Origin: Flavobacterium cellulosilyticum
GTDB lineage: Bacteria; Bacteroidota; Bacteroidia; Flavobacteriales; Flavobacteriaceae
DNA: 64,000 nucleotides
NCBI RefSeq assembly: GCF_004349355.1
Contig: NZ_SMFK01000012.1
Coordinates: 53,300 to 117,299, forward strand
Direction of reading: 5' to 3'
A program made the translations under genes and the position numbers. Under the pieces are notes generated by a model. The model was not told the DNA's origin, ran no database searches, and saw only the letters and a list, made by a program, of their open reading frames with translations. Numbering within the stretch: the stretch's first letter is position 1; every line of letters starts with the position of its first letter. Positions 46,071 through 58,351 of the stretch are shown here, one piece after another.

Positions 46071-48509
46071 TTAATTTTGTTCATTATTGAAAAATTGATC
46101 AAGAGAACTCATATCAGGAATGTTTACACCTCTGGCTTTGCTGCCTTCAAACGGACCTACAATTCCAGCTGCTTCTAATTGATCTATCAATCTGCCGGCT
46201 CTGTTGTAACCCAATTTTAATTTTCTTTGTAATAATGAAGCGGAACCTTGTTGTGCATTTACAATCACTTCAGCAGCTTCCCTAAATAAAGTATCTCTTT
46301 CGGAAATATCCATATCAAGATTAATGCCACTTTCTTCTCCTACAAATTCTGGAAGTAAATAAGCAGTTGCATATGCTTTTTGAGATCCAATAAATTCAGT
46401 TATTTTTTCTACTTCTGGAGTGTCAATAAAAGCACATTGAACTCTGACCATATCATTTCCATTGGTATATAACATATCTCCACGTCCAATCAATTGATCG
46501 GCACCTTGACTATCAAGAATAGTTCTTGAATCTATTTTAGAGGTTACTCTAAAGGCGATCCTTGCAGGGAAATTTGCTTTTATCAAACCTGTAATTACGT
46601 TTACCGAAGGTCTTTGAGTCGCAATTATTAAGTGAATTCCAATGGCTCTGGCTAATTGCGCCAATCGTGCAATAGGAGTTTCTACTTCTTTTCCTGCTGT
46701 CATTATTAAATCGGCAAACTCATCTACAACAAGTACAATATAAGGTAAAAAACGATGTCCGTTTTCTGGATTTAATTTTCTGGATTTGAATTTATCGTTA
46801 TATTCTTTAATGTTTCGAACCATTGCATCTTTTAACAATGAATACCGATTATCCATTTCAACACAAAGAGAATTCAAAGTATTGACCACTTTCGCATTAT
46901 CAGTAATTATGGCATCATCTAAATCGGGTAGTTTTGCAAGATAATGTCTTTCGATTTTATTAAATAGTGTTAATTCTACCTTTTTAGGATCGACTAATAC
47001 AAATTTAATCTCTGCTGGATGTTTTTTGTAAAGCAGTGAAGTAATTACGGCATTCAACCCAACCGATTTTCCTTGACCAGTTGCTCCTGCCATCAATAAA
47101 TGGGGCATTTTGGCTAGATCGACCACAAAAGTTTCGTTTGAAATTGTTTTTCCAAGCGCAATAGGTAATTCCATTTCAGCTTCCTGAAATTTGGCTGAGC
47201 CAATGACACTTTTCATAGAAACCATGGTAGGATTTTTGTTGGGAACCTCGATACCAATTGTACCTTTTCCAGGAATTGGAGCAATAATACGAATTCCTAA
47301 AGCGGATAGAGACAAAGCAATATCATCTTCTAAACTCTTGATTTTTGATATTCGGATCCCTGCTTCTGGAACAATTTCATAGAGTGTAACCGATGGACCT
47401 ACGGTAGCTTTTATTTGTGCAATTTCTATTTTATAATTGCGTAATGTTTCTACAATTCTATTTTTATTTTCCTCTAATTCTTCTTGATTAATGGTGATTC
47501 CACCAGTTGAATACTCTTTTAATAAATCAATTGTTGGGTATTTATAATTGGATAGATCTAAAGTTGGATCAAATAATCCAAAATCAGCTACCATTTTTGA
47601 AGCTAGATTTTCTTCGATAATATCCTCTTCAGGTACTTTTTCGATTACAAAAGTGTCAGTAGGAGTGGTTACTGTTTTAGGAGCAACATAAGGAGGAGGA
47701 GTTACTTCTAAAGGAATTGTTTTTATACTAATTTCAGAAGCATGGCTGATTGTAGGTTTCAATGCTTCTTTATTAATTTCAAATTTTGAACCTGTTGTTT
47801 TGAGGTGAATGCCATCTGATTCTTCATCAACAGCGTATTCTTCCAGGTTATAAGTACTTAATGGACCAGTATTTGCAACGTTAGCACCTAAATCAGTTTT
47901 AATTTCTTTTTTAGTACTTTCAAAAAAAGATTTAATCTTTTCGGGAGATACTTTTATTTTAAAAATTAAATAAATGATGAGTCCAAAAAATAAAACGAGT
48001 AAAGTTCCTGTTTTACCAATATAATCTTGTAAAAATAAATTCAATTCATAACCAATTGTTCCACCTAATTCAGGTAGGGAGGTGGCGAAAAAACCAAACA
48101 AAACAGACACAATTATAATGACGAACAAATCCCAAAACCAGATATTTTTGAGTTTTTGTAATGAAATATTCAAAATTAGAAATATACCCGTTAGAAAAAA
48201 TAATCGAACAAATATAAAAGAGGCAAGTCCAAAACCTTTGTAAACAATTAAATCGGCCAAATAAGCTCCAAATTTACCCAACCAATTTTGAACAATTTCC
48301 GTTCTATCAGAAAGTTGATTTACGGCGCTTTGATCGGCTTGTCCATAGAGATAAAAGGAAAAAAAGGCAAGTAATAATGCTATTGAAAATAAAACTAAAA
48401 GGCAACCCAAAACAATTTTATGCTGTTTTGAAATTGCCCATGATTTTTTTTTCACAGATTTTGAATCTTTATCTTTGTCCGAAGTTGTTTTCTTGGTTGT
48501 TTTTGCCAT
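46071..48509 (-). CDS. ftsK: DNA translocase FtsK/SpoIIIE
   Basis: 812 residues. Four membrane helices occupy about 25-185, then a linker, and the motor domain with Walker A GATGQGKSVGLNA (about 475-487), the FVLVDPKKVELTLF block and Walker B IVLVVDEFADLIM. The C-terminal winged helix (QRKLKLGYNRAGRLIDQLEA) reads chromosome polarity. It pumps DNA during division. Length and layout are normal for Bacteroidetes. Confidence 0.96.
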   Translation of the reverse strand: MAKTTKKTTSDKDKDSKSVKKKSWAISKQHKIVLGCLLVLFSIALLLAFFSFYLYGQADQSAVNQLSDRTEIVQNWLGKFGAYLADLIVYKGFGLASFIFVRLFFLTGIFLILNISLQKLKNIWFWDLFVIIIVSVLFGFFATSLPELGGTIGYELNLFLQDYIGKTGTLLVLFFGLIIYLIFKIKVSPEKIKSFFESTKKEIKTDLGANVANTGPLSTYNLEEYAVDEESDGIHLKTTGSKFEINKEALKPTISHASEISIKTIPLEVTPPPYVAPKTVTTPTDTFVIEKVPEEDIIEENLASKMVADFGLFDPTLDLSNYKYPTIDLLKEYSTGGITINQEELEENKNRIVETLRNYKIEIAQIKATVGPSVTLYEIVPEAGIRISKIKSLEDDIALSLSALGIRIIAPIPGKGTIGIEVPNKNPTMVSMKSVIGSAKFQEAEMELPIALGKTISNETFVVDLAKMPHLLMAGATGQGKSVGLNAVITSLLYKKHPAEIKFVLVDPKKVELTLFNKIERHYLAKLPDLDDAIITDNAKVVNTLNSLCVEMDNRYSLLKDAMVRNIKEYNDKFKSRKLNPENGHRFLPYIVLVVDEFADLIMTAGKEVETPIARLAQLARAIGIHLIIATQRPSVNVITGLIKANFPARIAFRVTSKIDSRTILDSQGADQLIGRGDMLYTNGNDMVRVQCAFIDTPEVEKITEFIGSQKAYATAYLLPEFVGEESGINLDMDISERDTLFREAAEVIVNAQQGSASLLQRKLKLGYNRAGRLIDQLEAAGIVGPFEGSKARGVNIPDMSSLDQFFNNEQN

Positions 48510-48528
48510 TCTTAAATTGTCCTAATTT

Positions 48529-48903
48529 CTATAAAAATTTTGGTACATATATAATTAATCCAATTGCAATTGCAGTAAATGCTGCAAATAAAACTGCTCC
48601 TGCTGAAATATCTTTAATAAATCCAATTTTAGAATGATACTCTGGATGAATAAAATCGGCAATTTTTTCTATTGCTGTATTCAACCCTTCAATACTCAAG
48701 ACTAAACCAATGGATAGAGTCTGAAAAAGCCATTCCGTTGTATTTATATTAAAATAAAAACCAGCAATTACCATTAATAGTCCAATCGAAGATTGCACCA
48801 TAATACTATGTTCGGTAGTTATCAATTTTACTGCTCCTTTTACGGCAAAAGAAACGCTTTTAAGTCTTCCGCTAATAAAACTATTGTCTTTTTGAAATGT
48901 CAT
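48529..48903 (-). CDS. dgkA: Diacylglycerol kinase family protein
   Basis: 124 residues, three membrane helices. Conserved are the N-terminal RLKSVSFAVKGAVKLI segment, the active-site EGLNTAIEKIADFI motif (about 70-83) and a DISAGAVLFAA helix with the catalytic region. It phosphorylates undecaprenol or diacylglycerol at the inner membrane. It lies between tpx and ftsK on the same strand, ten bases after tpx. Confidence 0.92.
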   Translation of the reverse strand: MTFQKDNSFISGRLKSVSFAVKGAVKLITTEHSIMVQSSIGLLMVIAGFYFNINTTEWLFQTLSIGLVLSIEGLNTAIEKIADFIHPEYHSKIGFIKDISAGAVLFAAFTAIAIGLIIYVPKFL

Positions 48904-48912
48904 AGATTATTT

Positions 48913-49410
48913 TTATAGAACTGCCAATGCAGCTTCATAATTAGGCTCATCTACGATTTCAGAAACTTGTTGTGTATAGATAATAGTACCATTTGCATCT
49001 AATACAATAATTGCTCTTGAATTCAAACCTGCTAGTAGTCCATCAACAAAATCCAACCCATTAGATTTACCAAAACTTCCGTCTTTGAAATCAGATAAAT
49101 TGATTACGTTTTCGATTCCTTCAGCTCCACAAAAACGTTTTTGTGCAAAAGGTAAATCTCTTGAAATACACAAAACTTTTGTGTTATCTAATTTACTAGC
49201 ACTTTCATTAAATTTACGAATTGAAGTTGCACAAGTTCCAGTATCAACACTTGGAAAAATATTTAAAACTACTTTTGAACCAGCGAAATCTCTAAGAGAA
49301 GCGATAGAAAGATCTGTTTTTACTAATTTAAAATCAGTTAATTTTGAACCAATTTTTGGTAATTCTCCTGAAGTATTAATTGAATTTCCTTTTAATGTTA
49401 AAGAAGCCAT
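48913..49410 (-). CDS. tpx: Thiol peroxidase
   Basis: 165 residues of the atypical 2-Cys peroxiredoxin Tpx family. The peroxidatic Cys60 is in FPSVDTGTCATS and the resolving Cys94 in AQKRFCGAEG. It reduces hydrogen peroxide and alkyl peroxides with thioredoxin, and a thioredoxin gene lies 450 bases upstream. It heads the leftward operon with dgkA and ftsK. Confidence 0.95.
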   Translation of the reverse strand: MASLTLKGNSINTSGELPKIGSKLTDFKLVKTDLSIASLRDFAGSKVVLNIFPSVDTGTCATSIRKFNESASKLDNTKVLCISRDLPFAQKRFCGAEGIENVINLSDFKDGSFGKSNGLDFVDGLLAGLNSRAIIVLDANGTIIYTQQVSEIVDEPNYEAALAVL

Positions 49411-49434
49411 TTTATTTTAAATTTTATTGAGGTT

Positions 49435-49442
49435 CAAAAGTA
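49435..49442 (-). promoter_or_regulatory. -7 promoter element of tpx
   Basis: TACTTTTG on the minus strand, 25 bases before the tpx start, matches the Bacteroidetes TAnnTTTG -7 box. No clear -33 TTTG is at the usual distance. Confidence 0.45.
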
Positions 49443-49496
49443 TGAAATTTTATTTACGATTCCGTCTTTTGGTTTTAGGATTTGCAAATTATACAA

Positions 49497-49525
49497 AAAA
49501 ACGTCCCGATATATCGAGACGTTTT
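49497..49525 (-). terminator. Terminator after the 85-residue protein gene
   Basis: A stem with arms AAAACGTCCCGATA and TATCGAGACGTTTT (one mismatch) followed by T-rich sequence in both directions. It lies 26 bases beyond the stop of the gene at 49551. Confidence 0.7.
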
Positions 49526-49550
49526 AAATTATTCTAAACAAAAAAAGTGT

Positions 49551-49808
49551 TTATTTGTCGATAGAACCCAATACTCTTTTCATAAAAGTATTCAAAGCTT
49601 CTTTTTTATCCAAACCTCCTTTAGTCATTTTGTGGACTTCAAGTGCACCATACATATTCGAAATTAATTCTCCTATGACATCTAATTCTTCCTCTTTTAA
49701 AGAAGAAACTTCAGTCAAAGCTTCTAAAACTTCAATGGTTTCAACAAGGTAATCTTGATCATTTTCTTCAATAAATTGCGATAAATGCTTGATTATGGGT
49801 AGTTTCAT
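49551..49808 (-). CDS. Small conserved protein (DUF6952-like)
   Basis: 85 residues, acidic and helical, starting MKLPIIKHLSQFIEENDQDY. The sequence ELISNMYGALEVHKMTKGGL, then KKEALNTFMKRVLGSI, matches my memory of a small protein found after thioredoxin genes in Flavobacteriaceae, with no known function. It follows the thioredoxin-like gene on the same strand after 55 bases. Confidence 0.7.
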   Translation of the reverse strand: MKLPIIKHLSQFIEENDQDYLVETIEVLEALTEVSSLKEEELDVIGELISNMYGALEVHKMTKGGLDKKEALNTFMKRVLGSIDK

Positions 49809-49863
49809 TTTTTTTGTTTTAGGTTATTTGTATATTCGGTTAATCGTTTAACCAATTAAACAT

Positions 49864-50172
49864 CTAAGCTATTTCATTTACCAATTCAGCTAACACTTCC
49901 GCTTTGTTAGTTTGAGTTTCGTTGACCAATACTCCATTTACAAAAGTGGCGAAGGTAGGCAAGTTACTTACATTGGCTAATTTTCTTGATTCGGGAGCAT
50001 TCTCGGCATCAACTAAAACAAAAGTCATATTCTCATTCTCTGAAGCCATTTTTTTGAATTTTGGTTTCATAATACGGCAATTACCACACCAAGAAGCAGA
50101 ATATTGAACAACAACTTTTTCGTTATTAGCAACTAAATGGTGTAAAGTATCTTCGTTTAATTCGATTAACAT
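49864..50172 (-). CDS. Thioredoxin-family protein
   Basis: 102 residues from the ATG at 50172; the frame extends 12 codons further up, but the family begins at MLIELNEDTL. The active site is SASWCGNCRIMKP (Cys29, Cys32), followed by the cis-proline segment VSNLPTFATFVNG. CGNC is unusual compared with the CGPC of classical thioredoxin. It probably reduces the peroxiredoxin encoded just upstream. Confidence 0.9.
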   Translation of the reverse strand: MLIELNEDTLHHLVANNEKVVVQYSASWCGNCRIMKPKFKKMASENENMTFVLVDAENAPESRKLANVSNLPTFATFVNGVLVNETQTNKAEVLAELVNEIA

Positions 50173-50294
50173 AGTTTTTAAAATTTTCAATGTCAATTTC
50201 AATGTCAAAAATCTATGATAAAATAGGATTAATAAACAATATTCCTATTTTATATTGACATTGCAATTGATTCTTGACATTGCAATTATTAATA

Positions 50295-50933
50295 TTAGTT
50301 TAAACTCAAGTATTCTGCAGTACTGTTTCTGTCAGCACTCATTGCTTCTTTTCCAACTTCCCAGTTAGCAGGACATACTTCTCCTTTTTCTTGAATGTGA
50401 GTATAAGCATCAACCATTCTTAAATATTCATTTACATTTCTACCTAATGGCATATCGTTTACACTTTCGTGGAATATTTTTCCTGTTTCGTCAATTAAGT
50501 AAGTGGCTCTGTAAGTTACGTTAGATCCTTCAACAATAACTGAATCAGTATCGTCACTGTAGCTTGTAGATTCGATATCTAGGATACCAAGTATGTTTGA
50601 TAAGTTGCGATTTGTATCAGCTAAAATTGGGTAAGTAACCCCTTCGATTCCACCATTATTTTTGGGAGTGTTCAACCATGCGAAATGCACTTCGTTTGTG
50701 TCACATGAAGCACCAATTACTATTGTATTTCTTTTTTCGAATTCTGGTAAAGCAGATTGAAATGCGTGTAATTCTGTTGGACAAACAAATGTAAAATCTT
50801 TTGGATACCAAAACAAAAGTACTTTTTTGTTGTTTTTTGTTGCTTCTTCAAAAATGTTGATTTTCAAATTATCACCCATTTCTGTTATAGCGTCTACTGC
50901 AATACTTGGAAATTTTTTACCTACTAAAGACAT
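50295..50933 (-). CDS. 2-Cys peroxiredoxin (AhpC/TSA)
   Basis: 212 residues. The peroxidatic Cys51 lies in DFTFVCPTELHAF and the resolving Cys188 in GEVCPANWEVGK, so it is a typical 2-Cys peroxiredoxin. It reduces peroxides using the thioredoxin-like protein downstream. It is divergent from katG, with a shared 380-base spacer. Confidence 0.94.
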   Translation of the reverse strand: MSLVGKKFPSIAVDAITEMGDNLKINIFEEATKNNKKVLLFWYPKDFTFVCPTELHAFQSALPEFEKRNTIVIGASCDTNEVHFAWLNTPKNNGGIEGVTYPILADTNRNLSNILGILDIESTSYSDDTDSVIVEGSNVTYRATYLIDETGKIFHESVNDMPLGRNVNEYLRMVDAYTHIQEKGEVCPANWEVGKEAMSADRNSTAEYLSLN

Positions 50934-53581
<2,648 letters not shown>

Positions 53582-53606
53582 TTACATCACGTCTATTTAT
53601 AATTCT

Positions 53607-53640
53607 AAAAGGTGGTCTGACAACAGATCACCTTTTTATT
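53607..53640. terminator. Terminator between katG and the GH3 gene
   Basis: Arms AAAGGTGGTCTG and CAGATCACCTTT (one G-T pair) around the loop ACAA, then T-rich sequence. It lies between the convergent ends of katG and the GH3 gene and probably serves katG. Confidence 0.75.
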
Positions 53641-55234
53641 TTAAAATTATACTTACGGGCAAAGTTCCTTTGCATTCCTTGTTTTTAAGTAATTGATTTG
53701 CAGCACTTTCTTGAAACTCGGCAAAATCTTGATATACTTGTATAATTCCTATAGCTGATTTTAAATTTGGTATCACTTGCAAGGCATACGGATTTCCAAA
53801 TACGTATAAAATACATTTTTTGGTTGCAAATAAGTGGTCTAATAATTTTAATACTTCATCTTCAATTCCAAAATTATCAAATGGTTTTGCCTTCGGAACA
53901 AAAAGAGCTATTAAGAGGGTGTCAAATTCTTCTAGGTTGTTTTTTAACGCAGTAATAGATTCTTTATCAGTTTTTTCGAGTGTAAATTTTTCAGACGGAA
54001 TCGAATCATATAAGGCTTTAAAAAAATCATTTTTTATGCCTTTATATAAACTTAATTTGGCTAATTTTTCATTGTTTTTAGCCTCAAAAATAGTCAAGCT
54101 ATTTAGGTTGTCTTTTATTTTTGTCAAACAATAATCAGCAATATTTTTGTTTAAAGCTGAGGAAACATTAAAATCAAAAACACCTTGTGGAGCAGTATTG
54201 CTATCTATAATCCCTGCTTTTTGTTTGCATTTCATTAATCGATTAAAGCTAGTTTCGATTCTTTCTGGCGAAGCATTTTTTAGGATTTCTTGAATACCTT
54301 CTGCTACATTTTCGGCAAAACACAAGATATCATTTCCAGCATTGAAAGCTTCCCATTCGAGTTGTCCTTTCGTTTCATATAATTTTGAAACACTGTGCAT
54401 ATTTAAAGCATCGGAAATCACTAAACCTTCATATCCTAATTGCTCCCTCAAAAGGGTTTGTATTATAGATTTTGATAAGGTTGCAGAAGTATTTTTTCCG
54501 TCATTTAAAGCTGGAACAGCCAAATGTCCAATCATAATGGAGTCAACATTATTCTCGATTCCTTTGATAAATGGATACAATTCGTTCTCCATTAATTGCT
54601 CTATTGTTTCTTCTAAAATGGGTAATCCCAAATGCGAATCGACGCTGGTGTTGCCATGACCTGGAAAATGTTTTAAACAACCTAAAACGCCAACATCATT
54701 CATTCCACGTAAATATTCATTGGCAAAAAGCGCTACTTTTTGCTTATTTTCACCAAAGGATCGATAGCCTATAACTGGATTTATCGGATTGCTATTGATG
54801 TCTGCCAAAGGGGCTAAATTATAATGAATTCCCGCTGATTTTAAATCCAGTCCAATTTGTTTTCCCACTTCGTAAACCAAATGTGCTTTTCTTTCAGGTA
54901 AAGCACCAAGTGTTATTGCATAAGGATATTGTGGTGTTTTTTCAACACGCATTGCCAATCCCCATTCTGCATCAATGCTCATCAAAAGTGGAGTAGTGGC
55001 ACACTGTTGAAAACGAACAACAAGTTCTTTTAAACGTTCAAAACTAGTATCGTGGAATTCTATTTTTTTCTTTGATTCGTAGTTGGTTGCAGCACTGGCT
55101 CTACTGTGAAAAAAAGTGAGTCCACCAATATTGTGTACTTTGATTAGGCGTTCTGTTTCTTGAATATTTTCTTCAGTATCGTTGATGAAAACAGCTGGAA
55201 AAAAGAATTGACCTATTTTTTGTTCTAATGTCAT
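53636..55234 (-). CDS. GH3 beta-N-acetylhexosaminidase (NagZ-like)
   Basis: 532 residues. The GH3 domain has the NagZ signature KHFPGHGNTSVDSHLGLP (about 192-209, with the catalytic His/Asp dyad) and the nucleophile in VISDALNMHS (about 272-281). A C-terminal domain of about 180 residues follows, as in many Bacteroidetes homologues. It removes GlcNAc from muropeptides in peptidoglycan recycling. No signal peptide is seen. Downstream of ampG-like, NagX-like and YngK-like genes on the same strand. Confidence 0.9.
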   Translation of the reverse strand: MTLEQKIGQFFFPAVFINDTEENIQETERLIKVHNIGGLTFFHSRASAATNYESKKKIEFHDTSFERLKELVVRFQQCATTPLLMSIDAEWGLAMRVEKTPQYPYAITLGALPERKAHLVYEVGKQIGLDLKSAGIHYNLAPLADINSNPINPVIGYRSFGENKQKVALFANEYLRGMNDVGVLGCLKHFPGHGNTSVDSHLGLPILEETIEQLMENELYPFIKGIENNVDSIMIGHLAVPALNDGKNTSATLSKSIIQTLLREQLGYEGLVISDALNMHSVSKLYETKGQLEWEAFNAGNDILCFAENVAEGIQEILKNASPERIETSFNRLMKCKQKAGIIDSNTAPQGVFDFNVSSALNKNIADYCLTKIKDNLNSLTIFEAKNNEKLAKLSLYKGIKNDFFKALYDSIPSEKFTLEKTDKESITALKNNLEEFDTLLIALFVPKAKPFDNFGIEDEVLKLLDHLFATKKCILYVFGNPYALQVIPNLKSAIGIIQVYQDFAEFQESAANQLLKNKECKGTLPVSIILK

Positions 55235-55370
55235 TGTTTAGAAATTTATGCTTTTTTTTGGTATTAATGACGAACTGACAAAACGGATTATGCTGATTTA
55301 CACTGATTAAATAAAATCTTTTTTTATCCGTTTAATTTGTGTGATCCGTGTGCTATTTTTTACATATGTG

Positions 55371-56639
55371 CTATTCTGCTTTCTTTCCAAATTCTTTTGG
55401 ATAAATTAAAAAGAAAGATAAAATTAATCCTGGAATTGTAGCCAATAAAACCCAAATAAAGAAGTTAGCATAACCTAAATATTCTTGAATAAAGCCACTT
55501 AACATACCGGGAAGCATCATTCCTAAAGCCATAAATCCAGTAGCGATTGAATAATGAGAAGTTTTAGACTCTCCTTCGGCAACATAAATTAAAAACATCA
55601 TAAAAGCAGCAAATCCAAAACCATATCCAAATTGTTCACATATAACTACGGCATATATATATAAAATGGAGTCGGGATGAAAATGAGATAATAATATAAA
55701 CCCAATTATGGGTAAGTGCATGGCTAATATCATTGGTAACATCCATTTTCCAAGACCATCTTTTGATATGGCTATTCCACCTAAAATCCCACCAATTGTC
55801 AGAGCCAAGACTCCAAATGTTCCATAAACTACTCCAACGTCTTGTGTTGTTAATCCCATTCCACCAACGGATTTATCGTCAATTAAAAACGGCGTCAGCA
55901 TTTTCAATAATTGTGATTCACCCAATCGAAAAAATAGAATAAATGTTAAGACTAATCCCACTTGTTTTTTTTGAAAAAATGAAATAAAAACACTTCCAAA
56001 ACTCGCTTTTGGTGCATGCTCTACTTGATTTTCTATGTTTTTTGATTCGATTTTAGGAGTCGAAAAATAATTATAAATAGTAATAATAGCCATAATAAAG
56101 CCAACAATTATCATGGTATATGACCAAGCTTTGGTTTTATCGCCATATTGTTGTTCTAAGTAACCCGCTATAATTACTATTAATCCATTTCCCGTTAGTA
56201 ATGAAAGGCGATAAAACGTACTTCTGATACCTAAGAAAAAGGACTGTTGCTCTTTGGCCAAAGCCAACATATAAAATCCATCGCTAGCTACATCATTCGA
56301 TGCTGAGGCAAAGGCGGCTACCCAAAAAATAGACAAACTGAGTATGAAAAAATTAGACATTGGAATGGATATTCCGACTACAATAAATGCAATTGAGATT
56401 ATTAATTGCATCGATAAAAACCACTTTCTTTTAGTGGAATATAAATCTATAAAAGGGCTCCATAAAGGTTTAATTACCCATGGAAGGTACAACAAGCTAG
56501 TATAAATTCCAATATCTTCATTGTTGATTCCTAGGTTTTTATACATGATTACCGAAACCGAAATTATAATAGCGTATGGTAAACCAGAGGCAAAGTTTAA
56601 AACGGGTATCCAATACCAAGGTTTAGAATCTGTACTCAT
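55371..56639 (-). CDS. ampG: AmpG-like MFS muropeptide permease
   Basis: 422 residues with about 12 membrane helices. The N-terminus (WYWIPVLNFASGLPYAIIIS) and the YLPWVIKPLWSPFIDLYSTKR segment after it are characteristic of AmpG, which takes up anhydromuropeptides. The start overlaps the end of the YngK-like gene by 17 bases. Next to a NagZ-like gene, so a recycling role is likely. Confidence 0.88.
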   Translation of the reverse strand: MSTDSKPWYWIPVLNFASGLPYAIIISVSVIMYKNLGINNEDIGIYTSLLYLPWVIKPLWSPFIDLYSTKRKWFLSMQLIISIAFIVVGISIPMSNFFILSLSIFWVAAFASASNDVASDGFYMLALAKEQQSFFLGIRSTFYRLSLLTGNGLIVIIAGYLEQQYGDKTKAWSYTMIIVGFIMAIITIYNYFSTPKIESKNIENQVEHAPKASFGSVFISFFQKKQVGLVLTFILFFRLGESQLLKMLTPFLIDDKSVGGMGLTTQDVGVVYGTFGVLALTIGGILGGIAISKDGLGKWMLPMILAMHLPIIGFILLSHFHPDSILYIYAVVICEQFGYGFGFAAFMMFLIYVAEGESKTSHYSIATGFMALGMMLPGMLSGFIQEYLGYANFFIWVLLATIPGLILSFFLIYPKEFGKKAE

Positions 56640-58197
56640 TATTTTTATTTTTTATTTTTGTGATTTCTAATGGTAAATTTACAATTGTTGATGCACTTTC
56701 ATTACCATAATAATCAATAAATGTTAAGGCACAATTAGTCATGTCTCCCATTTTTGTTGTTGGAATACATATTGGAGTTCCCTCAAATACTATTTTATCA
56801 ACAATTTGGCTTGGGTCTTTGATGTCAATTTTGATTGTTTTTTTAGATCCATATACAACTACATATCGAACTTTAGTATTTAATGGGTTTTTGATATTAA
56901 AAATATAAAAGGTTGAATCTTTTGAAACAGAATTCATATTTGGACAATCATGTACTATTCTTATAGAAGTAGGAACGGGCAAGGGAATAGCGGGATATTT
57001 ATATTGATTATCTAGTAATAATTTTGTTATGTCTAGATTTTTGTTAACGAAAGATTTAGCGCTAAAAAATGCATTTCCTTGTATGTTATCGTAGGTTCTG
57101 GTTAAATCAATTTGATTTGGAATTTCATAGGGATCATTCCATCTTTTATCAGAATCAGTTTTAATTTTATAACTACTATTTCCTATATAAATATTTGCAT
57201 TTACTGAATTTTCAGACCACCATTTCATTAATTTGGAATAGGATGCTGTTTTATGATCGATACTCCAATACAATTGTGGTAAGATATAATCAATGTATTT
57301 CCCTTCCATCCAGGCCAATGGATCTGCATATAAATCATCATAATTGGTTTGGCCCGCTTGTGTGTCGGAACCTTTAGTATCAACCGATTTGTTGCGCCAT
57401 ACGCCAAATGGACTAATGCCAAACTGCACCCAAGGTTTACAGTTTTTAATTGTGGTATAAACGTTTTTTACAAAAGTGTTCACATTATTACGCCTCCAAT
57501 TTTCTATTGAAAGACCATTGCCATATTTAAGATAGGATACTTTATCGTTAAATTCTTGACCCGTTACTCTGTACGGATAAAAATAATCATCAAAATGTAT
57601 GGCATCGACGTCATAATTTTTGACAACTTCGTCAACAACGGCAATTAAATGAGTTTGAACTTCAGGCAAACCCGGATTATAATAGTATTTTTCTTTTCCT
57701 GTTTCTCCATATTTAATCATCCATTCCCGATGTTTATAAAAATCGTGCTCTGGACTCAAATTCTGAATTTTAGTATCAAAAGTGGCTCTATAAGGATTTA
57801 GCCAAGCATGAAATTCGAAACCTCTGGCGTGAGCTTGAGTTATCATCCATTCCAATGGATCAAAGTATGGGTTTGGTGCAGCGCCTTCTTTTCCAGTTAA
57901 ATAGCGTGACCAAGGTGCAAGTTTGGAAGGATAAAAAGCATCACCAACACTTCTAATTTGGACAATTACGGCATTATAATTTAATTTTTTATAGGTGTCT
58001 AGTATTTCAATAAAATCTGCTTTTTGTTTTTTGATACTATCAATATTATTCTTTGGCCAGTCAATGTTTACAACAGTGGCTATCCAAATTGCTCTGAATT
58101 CATTTTTGGGATTTGCTTTTTTTTCTTGTGCACTTCCATTAAAAAAAGATAATATTGAGAAGGAAATAAGTAATATAAAAGACCTGAAATTATTCAT
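56623..58197 (-). CDS. GH10-like/DUF187 family glycoside hydrolase (YngK-like)
   Basis: 524 residues with a signal peptide (SFILLISFSILSFFNGSAQ). The catalytic (beta/alpha)8 part includes EFRAIWIATVVNIDWPKNN, FHAWLNPYRATF, IHFDDYFYPYRV and WMEGKYIDYILPQLYW, typical of the DUF187/YngK family. A C-terminal Fn3-like portion follows after about residue 410. Relatives act on peptidoglycan or similar glycans in the periplasm; the exact bond is not established. Confidence 0.88.
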   Translation of the reverse strand: MNNFRSFILLISFSILSFFNGSAQEKKANPKNEFRAIWIATVVNIDWPKNNIDSIKKQKADFIEILDTYKKLNYNAVIVQIRSVGDAFYPSKLAPWSRYLTGKEGAAPNPYFDPLEWMITQAHARGFEFHAWLNPYRATFDTKIQNLSPEHDFYKHREWMIKYGETGKEKYYYNPGLPEVQTHLIAVVDEVVKNYDVDAIHFDDYFYPYRVTGQEFNDKVSYLKYGNGLSIENWRRNNVNTFVKNVYTTIKNCKPWVQFGISPFGVWRNKSVDTKGSDTQAGQTNYDDLYADPLAWMEGKYIDYILPQLYWSIDHKTASYSKLMKWWSENSVNANIYIGNSSYKIKTDSDKRWNDPYEIPNQIDLTRTYDNIQGNAFFSAKSFVNKNLDITKLLLDNQYKYPAIPLPVPTSIRIVHDCPNMNSVSKDSTFYIFNIKNPLNTKVRYVVVYGSKKTIKIDIKDPSQIVDKIVFEGTPICIPTTKMGDMTNCALTFIDYYGNESASTIVNLPLEITKIKNKNNEYRF

Positions 58198-58351
58198 TAT
58201 TGTACTTGTTTTGTATCGTTCAAAAATAGTTTTTTTAGAGTAGTTTTCCCTATAAATTTAGATAAAATTTGACTTTAAATTATCATCAATTTCTTTGCCA
58301 AAATTTTAAAATACATTTATGATTGTTAATTAGTTTACCCTTAATTACAAT